From NCBI GenBank assembly GCA_907163075.1, contig CAJQTY010000001.1, positions 372,001 to 436,000 of the forward strand: a DNA stretch of 64,000 nt, in the 5' to 3' direction. Position 1 is the stretch's first letter. The number at the start of each line of letters is the position of its first letter. This DNA is from an uncultured Rhodocyclaceae bacterium. GTDB taxonomy: Bacteria; Pseudomonadota; Gammaproteobacteria; Burkholderiales; Rhodocyclaceae. The notes beneath the pieces are model-generated. The model was not told the DNA's origin, ran no database searches, and saw nothing but the letters and a program-made list of their open reading frames with translations. This document shows positions 17,208-28,752 of the stretch, in pieces. The position numbers were made by a program, and so were the translations under genes.

Positions 17208-17530
17208 CAGAATGGTAGTTTCATCCCCGCCGGCAGATTGAGACCAGCGGTGAAACCGGCCATGCGTTCCTGGGAAACCTGCTCGGCACGGCGCATGGCG
17301 TCATTAATGGCCGCTGCCACCAGATCCTCGAGCATCTCCTTGTCATCCATCACGGACGCATCGATCGTCACCCGGCGCACGTCGTGCGCACAGGTCATCG
17401 ACACCTTGACCATGCCGGCACCCGACTGTCCTTCGACTTCAACTTGCGCCAGCTGCTCCTGCGCCTTTTTCATGTTTTCCTGCATTTGCTGAGCCTGTTT
17501 CATCAGGCCGGCGATTCCGCCTTTCATCAT
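17207..17530 (-). CDS. ybaB: YbaB/EbfC nucleoid-associated protein
   Basis: The 107-residue protein shows the EbfC family pattern: [20 protein letters not shown] coiled coil, [25 protein letters not shown] beta sheet, and ending [15 protein letters not shown]. It binds DNA as a dimer and is co-transcribed between dnaX (20 bases upstream) and recR, the conserved bacterial arrangement. Confidence 0.94.
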   Translation of the reverse strand: MMKGGIAGLMKQAQQMQENMKKAQEQLAQVEVEGQSGAGMVKVSMTCAHDVRRVTIDASVMDDKEMLEDLVAAAINDAMRRAEQVSQERMAGFTAGLNLPAGMKLPF

Positions 17531-17550
17531 GGTGCTTGCCTCAACGGTAG

Positions 17551-19203
17551 TTAAACGGGTTTGATGGATGATTCAATCAGTGTTGCGTCGAATAGATCGA
17601 TGACTCCGCGCACAAAATCGTCCTGCTCGACGGCCGCCACGGCACGGTCCTGCTGCTCACTGCGGCGACGCTGGGCGGTGGCGGCCGGCGTATCACCGAC
17701 CACCTCGTCGAGTTCGATGCTCAACTGCAAGGGACGTGCGAAGTACTCGGAGAGCGCCTCCTGAAGCTTGTCCTGCGCCGGCTTCATCTGTAAATGGCGA
17801 TGCGTCGGCGACAGACAAAGGATCACGCGTGTTTCCTCGATACGACGCAGTTGGCAGTGCTGACCAAGTTCGCGCGCCATGCCGCCGAGTTTGAGCTTGT
17901 CAAGAATAGCATGCCAGTCATCGCCTGCAGGCCCCGCTTCGAGTCCTGAAACGGGCTCGGCGAAGGCGGCTTCCGGCGCAACGTTTGCCGTCGGCGGTTC
18001 GGGTTCGGCGACCTTGGCCAACGGTACATTTTTTGGACTTGGCTGACGGGCCGGAGCTTGCGCTGTGTTCGCCCGTGTCGCCGAGACAGGCGGACGCTTC
18101 CGGCCATCGTCGCCGGGCATGGCTGGGCGGAAAGTGTGCAAACGCAGCAGCGTCATGACGAATCCGGCCTGATCGTCGGGCGCCAGCGATAGCTCCTTGC
18201 GGCCGTGCACGGCAATCTGATAGGCCAGTTGGACGAATTCCGGATCGAGCCGCGAAGCCATCTCCAGAACGCGTGCCCGCTCGGGCAAACCGTCGGCAAC
18301 CGCCTGCGGCGCCAGTTGGGCTATCTGCAAACGGGTCAGCAGGCCGGCCAGCTCCTGCAGCGCGGCATCGAAGGACAGGCTGCGCGCCGCCATGTCTTCG
18401 CCCACTTGCAGCATTCCTGCAGCATCACCGGCCAGTAAGGCATCGAGGATCGAAAACAAGTAGTCCAGATCGACCGTGCCGAGCATGTCGCGCACCTGCG
18501 CCTCCTCGACCTTGCCGGCGCCGTGGGCAATCGCCTGGTCAAGCAGCGAAAGCGCATCGCGCATGCTGCCGGCCGCCGAGCGAGCAAGCAGGTTCAAGGC
18601 ACCCGGCTCGGCGCTGATCGCCTCGACACTGAGAATATGCCTGAGATGGCCGGCGATCAGTTGCGGCGTCATCTGTTTGAGATTGAACTGCAGGCAGCGC
18701 GACAGGACCGTCACCGGGATCTTCTGCGGATCGGTCGTCGCCAGGATGAACTTGACGTGCTCCGGCGGTTCTTCGAGCGTCTTCAGCATCGCGTTGAAGG
18801 CCGAATTCGATAGCATGTGAACTTCGTCGATGACATACACCTTGAAGCGGCCGCGCGTTGGCGCGTAGACCGCGTTCTCGAGGAGCTGGCGCATTTCATC
18901 GACCTTGGTGTTGGTCGCCGCGTCGACTTCGAGCAGATCGACGAAGCGGCCCGAATCGATCTCGGTGCACGCCGAACAGACACCGCACGGCGTCGCCGTG
19001 ATACCGGTTTCGCAATTGAACGATTTGGCCAGGATTCGCGCCAGGGTCGTCTTGCCGACGCCCCGTGTGCCGGTAAACAGATAGGCGTGATGCAGGCGCT
19101 GATCGGTCAGGGCATGGGTCAATGCCCGAACGACATGCTCCTGCCCGATCAGGTTTTCAAACGTTTTCGGTCGCCACTTCCGCGCCAGCACTTGATAACT
19201 CAT
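17551..19203 (-). CDS. dnaX: DNA polymerase III subunit gamma/tau
   Basis: The 550-residue clamp-loader ATPase has a Walker A motif (GTRGVGKTT, 45-53), a zinc module (Cys64, Cys73, Cys76, Cys79), Walker B (VIDEVHML, 124-131), a sensor region ([20 protein letters not shown]) and a Pro/Ala-rich linker from about 360 leading to a tau-like C-terminal domain (about 420-550). It loads the beta clamp and ties the replicase to the helicase. No E. coli-type A6G frameshift cassette was found, so a short gamma form is not evident. It is the first gene of the dnaX-ybaB-recR operon. Confidence 0.95.
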   Translation of the reverse strand: MSYQVLARKWRPKTFENLIGQEHVVRALTHALTDQRLHHAYLFTGTRGVGKTTLARILAKSFNCETGITATPCGVCSACTEIDSGRFVDLLEVDAATNTKVDEMRQLLENAVYAPTRGRFKVYVIDEVHMLSNSAFNAMLKTLEEPPEHVKFILATTDPQKIPVTVLSRCLQFNLKQMTPQLIAGHLRHILSVEAISAEPGALNLLARSAAGSMRDALSLLDQAIAHGAGKVEEAQVRDMLGTVDLDYLFSILDALLAGDAAGMLQVGEDMAARSLSFDAALQELAGLLTRLQIAQLAPQAVADGLPERARVLEMASRLDPEFVQLAYQIAVHGRKELSLAPDDQAGFVMTLLRLHTFRPAMPGDDGRKRPPVSATRANTAQAPARQPSPKNVPLAKVAEPEPPTANVAPEAAFAEPVSGLEAGPAGDDWHAILDKLKLGGMARELGQHCQLRRIEETRVILCLSPTHRHLQMKPAQDKLQEALSEYFARPLQLSIELDEVVGDTPAATAQRRRSEQQDRAVAAVEQDDFVRGVIDLFDATLIESSIKPV

Positions 19204-19240
19204 GACGCGATTTTACCCCCAATCACGAAACGGGTCCGAC

Positions 19241-21085
19241 TTACCCCTCGCTACGCATCGCGCGCCGACGCTCGTGTTCGATGAGGTGGCGTTTGCGCAT
19301 ACGAATGCTCTTCGGCGTGATTTCAACCAGCTCGTCATCGTCGATGAACTCGACGGCGCTCTCCAGCGTCACATCCACTGCCGGAACCAGACGCACGGCC
19401 TCATCGGTACCCGAGGAGCGCACGTTGGTCAGTTGCTTGCCCTTGATCGGGTTAACCACGAGATCGTTATCGCGCGAGTGAATGCCGATGATCATGCCTT
19501 CATACAGGCGATCACCCGGAACCGCGAACATGCGGCCGCGATCCTGCAGTTTCCACAACGCATAGGCCACGGCTTCACCGTGTTCGGCAGAAATCAACAC
19601 ACCGTTGCGGCGGCCCGGCATGTCGCCCTTGACCGGCGCGTAATCGTCAAACACGTGGCTCATCAGCCCGGTTCCACGCGTCAAGTTCATGCATTCGCCC
19701 TGGAAACCGATGAGGCCACGGGCCGGCACACGGTATTCGAGGCGGACCCGACCGCGGCCATCGGAAACCATGTCCTGCAAGTCGCCCTTACGGTAGCCGA
19801 GCGCCTCCATGATGCCACCCTGATGCGCCTCTTCGACGTCCAGCGTGAGCATTTCGTAAGGTTCGCACTCGACGCCGTCGATCATTTTGTAGATCACTTT
19901 CGGACGACCAACCGCCAACTCGAAGCCTTCGCGGCGCATGGTTTCCAGCAGAATCGTCAGATGCAGTTCGCCGCGACCGGAAACAAGGAACGAATCCGTT
20001 TCGCTGGTCTCTTCGACGCGCAGTGCCATATTGGTCAGCAGTTCCTTATTCAGGCGCTCGCGGATCTGGCGACTGGTGACGAACTTGCCTTCGGTGCCGG
20101 CATAGGGTGAGTTGTTGACCATGAAGGTCATGTTCAGCGTCGGCTCGTCGATCTTCAGCATCGGCAAGCCTTCGGACTTGTCGTTTTCGACAATCGTGCA
20201 GCCGATCGAGAGCTCGTCGATACCCGTGACCAGCACGATGTCACCGGCGACGGCCTCATCCAGCGAGACCCGTTCGATACCGCGAAAACCGAAGACCTGA
20301 TTGACCTTGGCCGACTTCGGCGAACCGTGCTCGAACTTACCGTCTGCATCAGGCAGACCGTACATTACAGTGATCTGCTGCGCCGGTTTCAGTCGACCGC
20401 GCTGAATGCGGCCAATGCCGATGCGGCCGACGTAGGATGAATAGTCGAGCGCCGAAATCTGCAATTGCAGCGGGCCGTCGATATTGTCGGCGTGGGGTGG
20501 CGGAACGTGCTCGAGAATCGCGTCGAACATCGGGCGCATGTCAGTCGACGGCTTGGCGAGATCGAGCGTAGCATAGCCATTGATCGCCGACGCATAGATC
20601 ACCGGAAAATCGAGCTGTTCGTCGGTCGCGCCGAGCTTGTCGAAAAGATCGAAGGTGTGATCGACCACCCAGTCCGGACGCGCGCCGTCGCGGTCGATCT
20701 TGTTGACCACGACAATCGGCTTCAAACCGAGCGCCAGCGCCTTCTTGGTCACGAAGCGCGTTTGCGGCATCGGGCCTTCAACGGCGTCGACCAGCAACAG
20801 CACGCCATCGACCATCGACAGCACGCGCTCGACTTCACCGCCGAAGTCGGCGTGTCCAGGGGTGTCGACGATATTGATGTGCACGCCCTGATAATCGACG
20901 GCCAGATTCTTGGCCAGAATGGTGATGCCCCGTTCCTTCTCCAGGTCGTTCGAGTCCATGACGCGTTCGGCGATGTGCTGGTGGGCAGAGAAGGAGCCTG
21001 CCTGATGCAGCAGCTTATCGACGAGCGTAGTCTTGCCGTGGTCGACGTGGGCAATGATGGCGATGTTTCGAACGGAACGGGACAT
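19241..21085 (-). CDS. typA: Ribosome-associated GTPase TypA/BipA
   Basis: The 614-residue translational GTPase has G1 AHVDHGKTT (12-20), the switch region [11 protein letters not shown]3 [14 protein letters not shown] and G4 NKIDR. EF-G-like domains III and V follow ([40 protein letters not shown]), and a BipA-specific C-terminal domain ends in a basic tail. BipA assists 50S assembly and stress adaptation. It lies 37 bases before dnaX on the same strand and 115 bases after the YgiQ gene. Confidence 0.96.
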   Translation of the reverse strand: MSRSVRNIAIIAHVDHGKTTLVDKLLHQAGSFSAHQHIAERVMDSNDLEKERGITILAKNLAVDYQGVHINIVDTPGHADFGGEVERVLSMVDGVLLLVDAVEGPMPQTRFVTKKALALGLKPIVVVNKIDRDGARPDWVVDHTFDLFDKLGATDEQLDFPVIYASAINGYATLDLAKPSTDMRPMFDAILEHVPPPHADNIDGPLQLQISALDYSSYVGRIGIGRIQRGRLKPAQQITVMYGLPDADGKFEHGSPKSAKVNQVFGFRGIERVSLDEAVAGDIVLVTGIDELSIGCTIVENDKSEGLPMLKIDEPTLNMTFMVNNSPYAGTEGKFVTSRQIRERLNKELLTNMALRVEETSETDSFLVSGRGELHLTILLETMRREGFELAVGRPKVIYKMIDGVECEPYEMLTLDVEEAHQGGIMEALGYRKGDLQDMVSDGRGRVRLEYRVPARGLIGFQGECMNLTRGTGLMSHVFDDYAPVKGDMPGRRNGVLISAEHGEAVAYALWKLQDRGRMFAVPGDRLYEGMIIGIHSRDNDLVVNPIKGKQLTNVRSSGTDEAVRLVPAVDVTLESAVEFIDDDELVEITPKSIRMRKRHLIEHERRRAMRSEG

Positions 21086-21200
21086 ATTGGGGTAACTCTT
21101 TGATAAAAGGCCGCAATTCTAGCACAGCCGAGGGTCGGGATGTTGCGCCGCAAAACAATTTTGGATTAATGAGAACCTGGCTCGCACACGGCGAGGGCGA

Positions 21201-23399
<2,199 letters not shown>

Positions 23400-23546
23400 A
23401 GGGGCTTACTTCTAAAGTCATTTCAAGGAACGAAGCTAAGGCACGGCATGGTGCGCATTGGTTCAATCCGAGGTCAACGCGCTACCCGTTCCGGCTTACA
23501 AACTTGAATCCCGCGCGGACTTGTGGTGGCCTGCAGCGGATTCTTC
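23400..23546. other. Intergenic spacer upstream of the YgiQ gene
   Basis: No gene, RNA or repeat could be recognised. It presumably holds the YgiQ-gene promoter. Confidence 0.4.
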
Positions 23547-23592
23547 TGGGGGCAATCTACCGCGATCGAACCGGTGACATGTCGAATCGCCG
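23543..23592 (-). pseudogene. Decayed tRNA-His 3' end (candidate attachment-site remnant)
   Basis: The plus-strand stretch TTCTGGGGGCAATCTACCG followed by ATCGAACCGGTGACA resembles the 3' end of the nearby tRNA-His (TTCTGGGGCGATGTACCG, ATCGAACCGGTGACA) in the same orientation. The T-arm is identical and the acceptor end is altered. The 5' half of the tRNA is absent. This is the pattern left by integration into a tRNA 3' end. Confidence 0.55.
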
Positions 23593-23699
23593 CAATCGCC
23601 ACTTGCACCCAGTAAGCCATTGAACCTTGGCGGGCCATAAGAAACCGTCAAGTGCAAATTTTCAGAATGTGTCACGCCTCAGCGACACGAGGACGACAA

Positions 23700-23725
23700 G
23701 AAAAAGCCCGGACTAGCCGGGCTTC
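23700..23725 (-). terminator. Intrinsic terminator of the PEP-CTERM gene
   Basis: On the minus strand AGCCCGG and CCGGGCT pair around a five-base loop and are followed by TTTTT, about 60 bases after the stop codon. Confidence 0.85.
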
Positions 23726-23785
23726 TGGGGCAGAAAATCCATCATTTACACAATGCTGTCTTTGGCACCGTCGTCGACGTATTTT

Positions 23786-24613
23786 TTAGCAGACCGGCAG
23801 TTTTTTCATCCGTCGTGACCCAAGCAAACCCAGCAGGCCAAGGCCCAACAGACCGAGGACGCCTGGTTCCGGTACGTTGATCGGCGCGCTGGTGATGAGA
23901 ATGCCGAAATCTACCGACGTTTTTGCGCCTTCTGCCGTCAAGAAACCGAGGCAACCCGCAGCGACACCCGCCTCTGCGCAAGCACTGGCACTCAATGGAT
24001 CGAGAGGTCCGGTCGTCTTTACAATGCTTGAATAGTACGTGGAACCATCGTAATCGAAGGTATTATTTAACGATCCAAACGAGATGACAAAAACATCGTC
24101 GCAGTTTGAAGTGGCACCTACCACGCAGCTCCCGTCGTTTGACGTTTCCATAAAGTTAATATTGAAAGTCAGAGTCTTTGTCGGAAGCGCTGCGCCAGCA
24201 GGGAGAAAAGGGGTGAGGTTCAGCGTGGTGGTGATACCGGCTGTCAGTAAAGTTGCGTAGCTAGCGTCAAGTGGATTGTTGACATGGGAAAAAGTATTGG
24301 TTGCCTGCGGAACAACGCCGTTGGTATCGATCTGACCTGATTGTGGCGCGTTTTCGATCAGAACACCGCTACGCTCCACGCCCACCGCTAAAGTCCCATT
24401 GCCAGCGGCGCCCCCATTGAGGTCGGCACCCCAACTAATTTCGGTTGCAGTTGTCGTTGCGTTTAGCGTGCCAGCGGAAAACGTCGGCGCACCTGCGCCT
24501 AAATTCCAAACAGAGTCGACCGTATAGCTCCATGTAACAACTGGAACGGCTTGTGCGGCCGGCACTGCAAAGACGCCGATTGCCAATGAGGCATAGATAA
24601 GTGATTTGCGCAT
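23786..24613 (-). CDS. THxN family PEP-CTERM sorting domain protein
   Basis: The 275-residue exported protein has a signal peptide (MRKSLIYASLAIGVFAVPAAQA), a beta-rich low-charge body, an SHVNNPLD segment fitting the THxN motif, and a C-terminal sorting signal: the VPEP motif, a leucine/glycine helix and a basic SRRMKK tail. Such proteins are processed by exosortase and delivered to the cell surface or extracellular polymer, often in floc or biofilm formers. The start is ATG 24613, since the 17 codons before it lie outside the signal peptide. Four Cys occur (SCVVGATSNCDD and later), possibly two disulfides. A sigma-54-like promoter lies upstream, and no exosortase is encoded in this window. 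Confidence 0.88.
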   Translation of the reverse strand: MRKSLIYASLAIGVFAVPAAQAVPVVTWSYTVDSVWNLGAGAPTFSAGTLNATTTATEISWGADLNGGAAGNGTLAVGVERSGVLIENAPQSGQIDTNGVVPQATNTFSHVNNPLDASYATLLTAGITTTLNLTPFLPAGAALPTKTLTFNINFMETSNDGSCVVGATSNCDDVFVISFGSLNNTFDYDGSTYYSSIVKTTGPLDPLSASACAEAGVAAGCLGFLTAEGAKTSVDFGILITSAPINVPEPGVLGLLGLGLLGLLGSRRMKKLPVC

Positions 24614-24678
24614 GATATGACCCCAAAAAAATCCGTTTTTAACGAGAAAGTACAAATAAGGCAACTACGCTCTTAAAT

Positions 24679-24695
24679 AAGCACGAACCGTACCA
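24679..24695 (-). promoter_or_regulatory. Sigma-54-like promoter of the PEP-CTERM gene
   Basis: Minus-strand TGGTACGGTTCGTGCTT keeps the invariant GG and GC with correct spacing and matches 10 of 12 fixed positions of TGGCACG-N4-TTGCW. It lies about 65 bases before the start codon. PEP-CTERM genes are often controlled by RpoN with the PrsK/PrsR pair. A dyad-like TGT-N11-ACA site at 24758-24774 upstream could bind the activator. Confidence 0.7.
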
Positions 24696-24918
24696 CTTAC
24701 GTAAGCATATAATTAAAAAAGGTTTTTAAAAAATAGTCACTTTTTATTGCAAACAATTGTAAAAATATCTGACACTTCGCCGCTTTGGCCAGAGCAGATA
24801 AAGGCAGGCGCAATGTAAAACGTCAGGGCGCATTGTTCGCTCAACATGACGGGACTCAGCGCGGCTATTACGTTACGGCAGAGAGCGCAGGATGCTTTCA
24901 AACCCAATGAACAAAATG

Positions 24919-24954
24919 AAAACCCCCGCAAGCCGAAAGCTTGCAGGGGTTTTT
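24919..24954 (-). terminator. Intrinsic terminator of the tRNA operon
   Basis: Minus-strand CCCCTGCAAGC and GCTTGCGGGG form an 11-bp stem with a TTTCG-type loop followed by a T tract. It begins directly after the tRNA-His CCA end. Confidence 0.92.
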
Positions 24955-24955
24955 C

Positions 24956-25032
24956 TGGGGCGATGTACCGGGATCGAACCGGTGACACTTGGAATCACAA
25001 TCCAATGCTCTACCAACTGAGCTAACACCGCC
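24956..25032 (-). tRNA. tRNA-His (GTG)
   Basis: The 77-nt tRNA has an 8-bp acceptor stem because of the extra G(-1):C73 pair that identifies histidine tRNA, D-arm GCTCAGTTGGTAGAGC, an anticodon loop TTGTGAT with anticodon GTG, T-loop GGTTCGATCCC and an encoded CCA. It is the last gene of the tRNA operon. Confidence 0.97.
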
Positions 25033-25039
25033 ATTGTTC

Positions 25040-25116
25040 TGGCGCGCCCGGCGAGACTCGAACTCACAACCCCCGGCTTAGAAGGCCGGTGCTCTATCCG
25101 GTTGAGCTACGGGCGC
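25040..25116 (-). tRNA. tRNA-Arg (TCT)
   Basis: A complete cloverleaf is visible: acceptor GCGCCCG/CGGGCGC, D-arm GCTCAACCGGATAGAGC, anticodon loop CTTCTAA with anticodon TCT, T-arm TGAGTTCGAGTCTCG and encoded CCA. It lies seven bases from tRNA-His. Confidence 0.97.
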
Positions 25117-25176
25117 GAGTCGCGAAACTTTTGGGCAGAGCTTCCCGCCGGTACCGCTTTCTGTTACTGCCAATTC

Positions 25177-25253
25177 TGGTCGGGGCGGTGGGATTCGAAC
25201 TCACGACCCTCTGCTCCCAAAGCAGATGCGCTACCAGGCTGCGCTACGCCCCG
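25177..25253 (-). tRNA. tRNA-Pro (TGG)
   Basis: A complete cloverleaf is visible: acceptor CGGGGCG/CGCCCCG, D-arm GCGCAGCCTGGTAGCGC, anticodon loop TTTGGGA with anticodon TGG, T-arm TGAGTTCGAATCCCA and encoded CCA. It is first in the Pro-Arg-His operon. Confidence 0.97.
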
Positions 25254-25264
25254 AAGAAGGGCGC

Positions 25265-25293
25265 ATTCTACCGATTGCCCCTGGCAAGGTCAA
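25265..25293 (-). promoter_or_regulatory. Sigma-70 promoter of the tRNA operon
   Basis: Minus-strand TTGACC and TAGAAT are separated by 17 bases and followed by a GC-rich GCGCCC discriminator, typical of stringently controlled stable-RNA promoters, just upstream of tRNA-Pro. Confidence 0.85.
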
Positions 25294-25499
25294 TCGCACG
25301 ATGAATTATTTCGAGAGTATTTTACTCATGCTCGCCAAAACAAAAACCTGACAATAATTTGGCTCGAAGTCGCGGTTACAATACAATCCTCCGATGCTTG
25401 ATAGTCACGCAAACCGAAGTCTTATTGATTGCTTGCAGTGTTCCTCTATTTCTGATATTTAATCGCCTCCTTGCAAACACGAATGGATGGTTCCTGAAC

Positions 25500-25925
25500 A
25501 TGCCTGAAGAATTACTCCACAAACGTTTCGCCTCCTACGTGGCAAAAAAAGGCGAGGAATACATGAGCAGCCGACAGCTGGCTCATTTCCGCACGATCCT
25601 TGAAACGCTTAAGGCGGAACTGATGAACGATATCGAGCGCACGGTTCACACCATGCAGGATGAAGCGACAGTCTTCGCCGACCCCAACGACCGTGCCAGT
25701 CAGGAAACCGATATCGCCATCGAACTGCGCAACCGCGACCGCGAGCGCAAGCTGATCAAAAAGATCGAAGAAACGATCGCCCACATCGAAAGCGGCGACT
25801 ACGGTTACTGTAATGGCTGCGGGGTCGAGATCGGCATCAAGCGTCTTGAAGCGCGCCCGACAGCAACCCTTTGTATCGACTGCAAGACGCTCGAGGAAGT
25901 CCGCGAAAGGCAGGTCGCCAAGTAG
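25500..25925 (+). CDS. dksA: RNA polymerase-binding transcription factor DksA
   Basis: The 141-residue protein has a long coiled-coil region with the acidic tip DPNDRASQETD (Asp61, Asp64, Ala66), which reaches into the polymerase secondary channel, and a C4 zinc finger (Cys104, Cys107, Cys125, Cys128). With ppGpp it represses stable-RNA promoters and activates amino-acid genes. The start is ATG 25500 (MPEELLHKRF); the 47 in-frame codons upstream encode a hydrophobic stretch unlike the family and overlap the likely promoter. It is divergent from the tRNA operon, itself a probable target. Confidence 0.92.
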   Translation: MPEELLHKRFASYVAKKGEEYMSSRQLAHFRTILETLKAELMNDIERTVHTMQDEATVFADPNDRASQETDIAIELRNRDRERKLIKKIEETIAHIESGDYGYCNGCGVEIGIKRLEARPTATLCIDCKTLEEVRERQVAK

Positions 25926-25978
25926 TAGTCGGCCAGACACGCGCACGCGCGGACGAAATCAACGCTTGTTCTGGTTGT

Positions 25979-26008
25979 AAAAAAAGGACGCCGAGGCGTC
26001 CTTTTTTT
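25979..26008. terminator. Bidirectional terminator between dksA and pnp
   Basis: A GGACGCC/GGCGTCC stem is flanked by an A7 and a T7-8 tract, serving the convergent dksA and pnp transcripts. Confidence 0.92.
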
Positions 26009-26036
26009 CGACTGCTCTTCGTAAAGCCGCCTATTG

Positions 26037-28157
26037 TTACGGTGCGATGGGCGCCGGGGTTGCACCGCCCTCTTCCGCAGTCAGCGCCTTCATCGACAGG
26101 CGCACGCGACCTTTTTCGTCAGCTTCGAGCACCTTGACGCGAACCTTCTGGCCTTCCTTGAGATAGTCCGCCACCGCACTGACACGCTCGTTGGCGATCT
26201 GGGAAATATGCAGCAAGCCGTCACGCCCCGGAAGGATGCTGACAATCGCGCCGAAATCAAGCAGCTTGAGAACGGTACCTTCGTAGGCCTTGCCCACTTC
26301 GACGTCGGCGGTAATCGCTTCAATGCGCGACTTGGCCGCATTGGCCGCATCGCCGCTAACCGAAGCGATGGTGATCGTACCGTCTTCCTTGATGTCGATC
26401 GTTGTACCGGTCTCTTCGGTAATGGCGCGAATGACTGCCCCGCCCTTGCCAATCACGTCGCGGATTTTCTCCGGATTGATCTTCATCGTGTAGAGCCGCG
26501 GTGCGTAGGTCGACACTTCTTCGCGCGGACCGGCCGCCGAGCTTTGCATTTGGCCGAGAATATGCAGACGGGCTTCCTTGGCCTGAGCCAGCGCAACCTG
26601 CATGATTTCCTTGGTGATGCCCTGAATCTTGATGTCCATCTGCAGCGCAGTGACACCGGTATCGGTCCCCGCCACCTTGAAGTCCATGTCGCCAAGATGA
26701 TCTTCGTCACCGAGGATGTCGGTCAACACGGCAAAACGGTTGCCATCCTTGATCAGCCCCATGGCGATACCCGCAACGTGGGCCTTGAGCGGTACGCCCG
26801 CATCCATCAGCGCCAGAGAAGAGCCGCAGACGGAAGCCATCGAGCTCGAACCGTTCGATTCGGTAATCTCGGAAACCACGCGCATCGTGTAGGAAAAATC
26901 TTCCGGCTTCGGCAGCACGGCGATCATCGCCCGCTTGGCCAGGCGGCCGTGTCCGATTTCACGGCGCTTCGGCGTACCGACGCGACCACATTCGCCGGTA
27001 GCATAGGGCGGGAAGTTGTAGTGGAGCATGAAACGCTCACGGTATTCGCCAGCGAGCGAGTCAATGATCTGTTCGTCACGGCCGGTACCCAGCGTGGCCA
27101 CCACCAGCGCCTGCGTTTCGCCGCGGGTGAATAGCGCAGACCCGTGAGTGCGCGGCAGCACGCTCGAACGGATGGCAATCGGACGGACGGTACGCGTATC
27201 GCGACCATCGATACGCGGTTCGCCGGCCAGGATGCGGCCACGCACAATCTTGGCCTCGACGTCGAAGAAGAGGTTCTTGACGGTGTTGGCGTCGGGAGCA
27301 TTATCGCCCGCCGTCAGCACTTGAACCGCCTTGTCCGAAATTTCATTGATACGCTGCGTGCGTTGCTGCTTGCTGGAGATCCGGAAAGCCTCCTGCAGAT
27401 CAGCCTCAACGAGCGCATTGAGCTTGCCGACCAATTCCTCGTTCTTGGCGGCAGGCGCCCAATCCCACTCCGGCTTGCCGGCTGCTTGAACCAGCTCGTT
27501 GATGGCGTTGATCACCACCTGCATCTGGTCATGGCCGTAAACCACGGCGCCGAGCATGACTTCCTCGGACAATATGTCGGCCTCCGATTCAACCATCAGC
27601 ACGGCCGATTGCGTACCGGCAACGACGAGATTGAGCTGGCTGCTCTTGAGCTGGGACACTGTCGGATTGAGTACGTACTGGCCGTCGATATAGCCCACGC
27701 GGGCCGCGCCAAGCGGGCCGTCGAACGGAATGCCGGAAACTGCCATGGCGGCTGACGCACCGATAATCGCCGGAATATCCGGGTCGATCTCGGGGTTGAG
27801 CGACACGACCATCGCCACGACTTGCACTTCGTTGTAAAAACCTTCAGGGAACAGTGGCCGCAGCGGGCGGTCAATCAGTCGCGAAGTCAGCGTTTCCTTT
27901 TCCGACGGGCGGCCTTCACGCTTGAAGAAACCACCGGGAATCCTGCCAGCCGCGTAGGTCTTTTCAATGTAATCTACCGTCAGCGGGAAAAAATCCTGCC
28001 CGGGCTTGACCGATTTGTTGCCGACCACGGAAACCAGAACGACCGTATCATCAACCGTCACCATGATGACGGCGCCGGCCTGACGGCCGATCTCACCGGT
28101 TTCCAGCGTAACCTGGTGCGCACCGTAGGTGAACGTTTTCTTGGCGATATTAAACAT
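26037..28157 (-). CDS. pnp: Polyribonucleotide nucleotidyltransferase (PNPase)
   Basis: The 706-residue 3'-to-5' phosphorolytic exoribonuclease has two RNase PH-like domains (the second with [20 protein letters not shown] and [12 protein letters not shown]-like catalytic region), a KH domain ([20 protein letters not shown]) and a C-terminal S1 domain ([20 protein letters not shown]). It degrades mRNA and forms the degradosome. ATG 28157 ([12 protein letters not shown]) has a GAGAGGGA ribosome site; the 17 codons before it are leader. It is the last gene of the rimP...pnp block, just after rpsO. Confidence 0.96.
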   Translation of the reverse strand: MFNIAKKTFTYGAHQVTLETGEIGRQAGAVIMVTVDDTVVLVSVVGNKSVKPGQDFFPLTVDYIEKTYAAGRIPGGFFKREGRPSEKETLTSRLIDRPLRPLFPEGFYNEVQVVAMVVSLNPEIDPDIPAIIGASAAMAVSGIPFDGPLGAARVGYIDGQYVLNPTVSQLKSSQLNLVVAGTQSAVLMVESEADILSEEVMLGAVVYGHDQMQVVINAINELVQAAGKPEWDWAPAAKNEELVGKLNALVEADLQEAFRISSKQQRTQRINEISDKAVQVLTAGDNAPDANTVKNLFFDVEAKIVRGRILAGEPRIDGRDTRTVRPIAIRSSVLPRTHGSALFTRGETQALVVATLGTGRDEQIIDSLAGEYRERFMLHYNFPPYATGECGRVGTPKRREIGHGRLAKRAMIAVLPKPEDFSYTMRVVSEITESNGSSSMASVCGSSLALMDAGVPLKAHVAGIAMGLIKDGNRFAVLTDILGDEDHLGDMDFKVAGTDTGVTALQMDIKIQGITKEIMQVALAQAKEARLHILGQMQSSAAGPREEVSTYAPRLYTMKINPEKIRDVIGKGGAVIRAITEETGTTIDIKEDGTITIASVSGDAANAAKSRIEAITADVEVGKAYEGTVLKLLDFGAIVSILPGRDGLLHISQIANERVSAVADYLKEGQKVRVKVLEADEKGRVRLSMKALTAEEGGATPAPIAP

Positions 28158-28245
28158 TATTCCCTCTCTCAATAGTTCAACGCGCGTACCCACGACACCG
28201 GCACGCAATCAACTCGCCGACATGGCGAAAGCTGTGAGAACAAGA

Positions 28246-28279
28246 ACAGCGGCGCAACCCACAAGGGGCTGGCCGCTGT
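28246..28279 (-). promoter_or_regulatory. Hairpin in the rpsO-pnp intergenic region
   Basis: ACAGCGGC and GCCGCTGT pair around an inner CAGCCC/GGGTTG stem. There is no clear T tract. In other bacteria the pnp leader carries an RNase III-cleaved stem used for autoregulation, so this is a candidate equivalent. Confidence 0.5.
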
Positions 28280-28332
28280 CATTGATTCGACTCGTCCGCA
28301 CTCCCAACCGCACCGCGGCTCGGCAGACAGGC

Positions 28333-28602
28333 TTATTTACGCAGGCCGAGACGTTGGATCAGCGCACGATAGGAATCGATATTCGTGCGTTTCAGGTAGT
28401 CCAGCAGCTTGCGACGACGGCTCACCATGCGCAACAGTCCGCGGCGCGAATGGTGATCCTTTACGTGTTCCTTGAAGTGACCGGTCAGGTCATTGATACG
28501 GGCAGTAAGCAGAGCCACCTGAACTTCTGAAGAACCGGTGTCGCCGGTGGCACGCTGGTAATCGGTCATGATCTGTGCTTTTTGCACAACGGTGATCGCC
28601 AT
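28333..28602 (-). CDS. rpsO: 30S ribosomal protein S15
   Basis: The 89-residue protein has the S15 pattern [40 protein letters not shown] and [12 protein letters not shown]. It binds the 16S central domain early in 30S assembly. ATG 28602 ([10 protein letters not shown]) matches the family; the 17 upstream codons are leader. A sigma-70 promoter lies about 100 bases upstream. Confidence 0.96.
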   Translation of the reverse strand: MAITVVQKAQIMTDYQRATGDTGSSEVQVALLTARINDLTGHFKEHVKDHHSRRGLLRMVSRRRKLLDYLKRTNIDSYRALIQRLGLRK

Positions 28603-28699
28603 GTCAAACTCTCTTTCGTAAAAGACGACGCCGCCCCAGTTTGATAGAGCCAACGCCTGATTGATGAATGTGTTTATCGCTTGGCGAAGCGAGGCGCGG

Positions 28700-28729
28700 A
28701 TTATAGCGTGCCCACGGGCTTGACGACAA
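28700..28729 (-). promoter_or_regulatory. Sigma-70 promoter of rpsO
   Basis: Minus-strand TTGTCG and a perfect TATAAT are 18 bases apart in the truB-rpsO gap, so rpsO-pnp can be transcribed independently of the upstream operon. Confidence 0.7.
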
Positions 28730-28752
28730 GTGCGGGAAAGCGCAACGACTGA

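Noticed and set aside
18025-18036. A6T stretch in dnaX as a programmed -1 frameshift site
   Set aside because: The heptamer is A AAA AAT rather than the efficient A AAA AAG, and the -1 frame stays open for about 70 codons, so it would not yield a short gamma product.
25359-25499. DksA starting 47 codons earlier with a hydrophobic N-terminus
   Set aside because: DksA is cytoplasmic and about 140 residues; the extra segment would span the promoter region.
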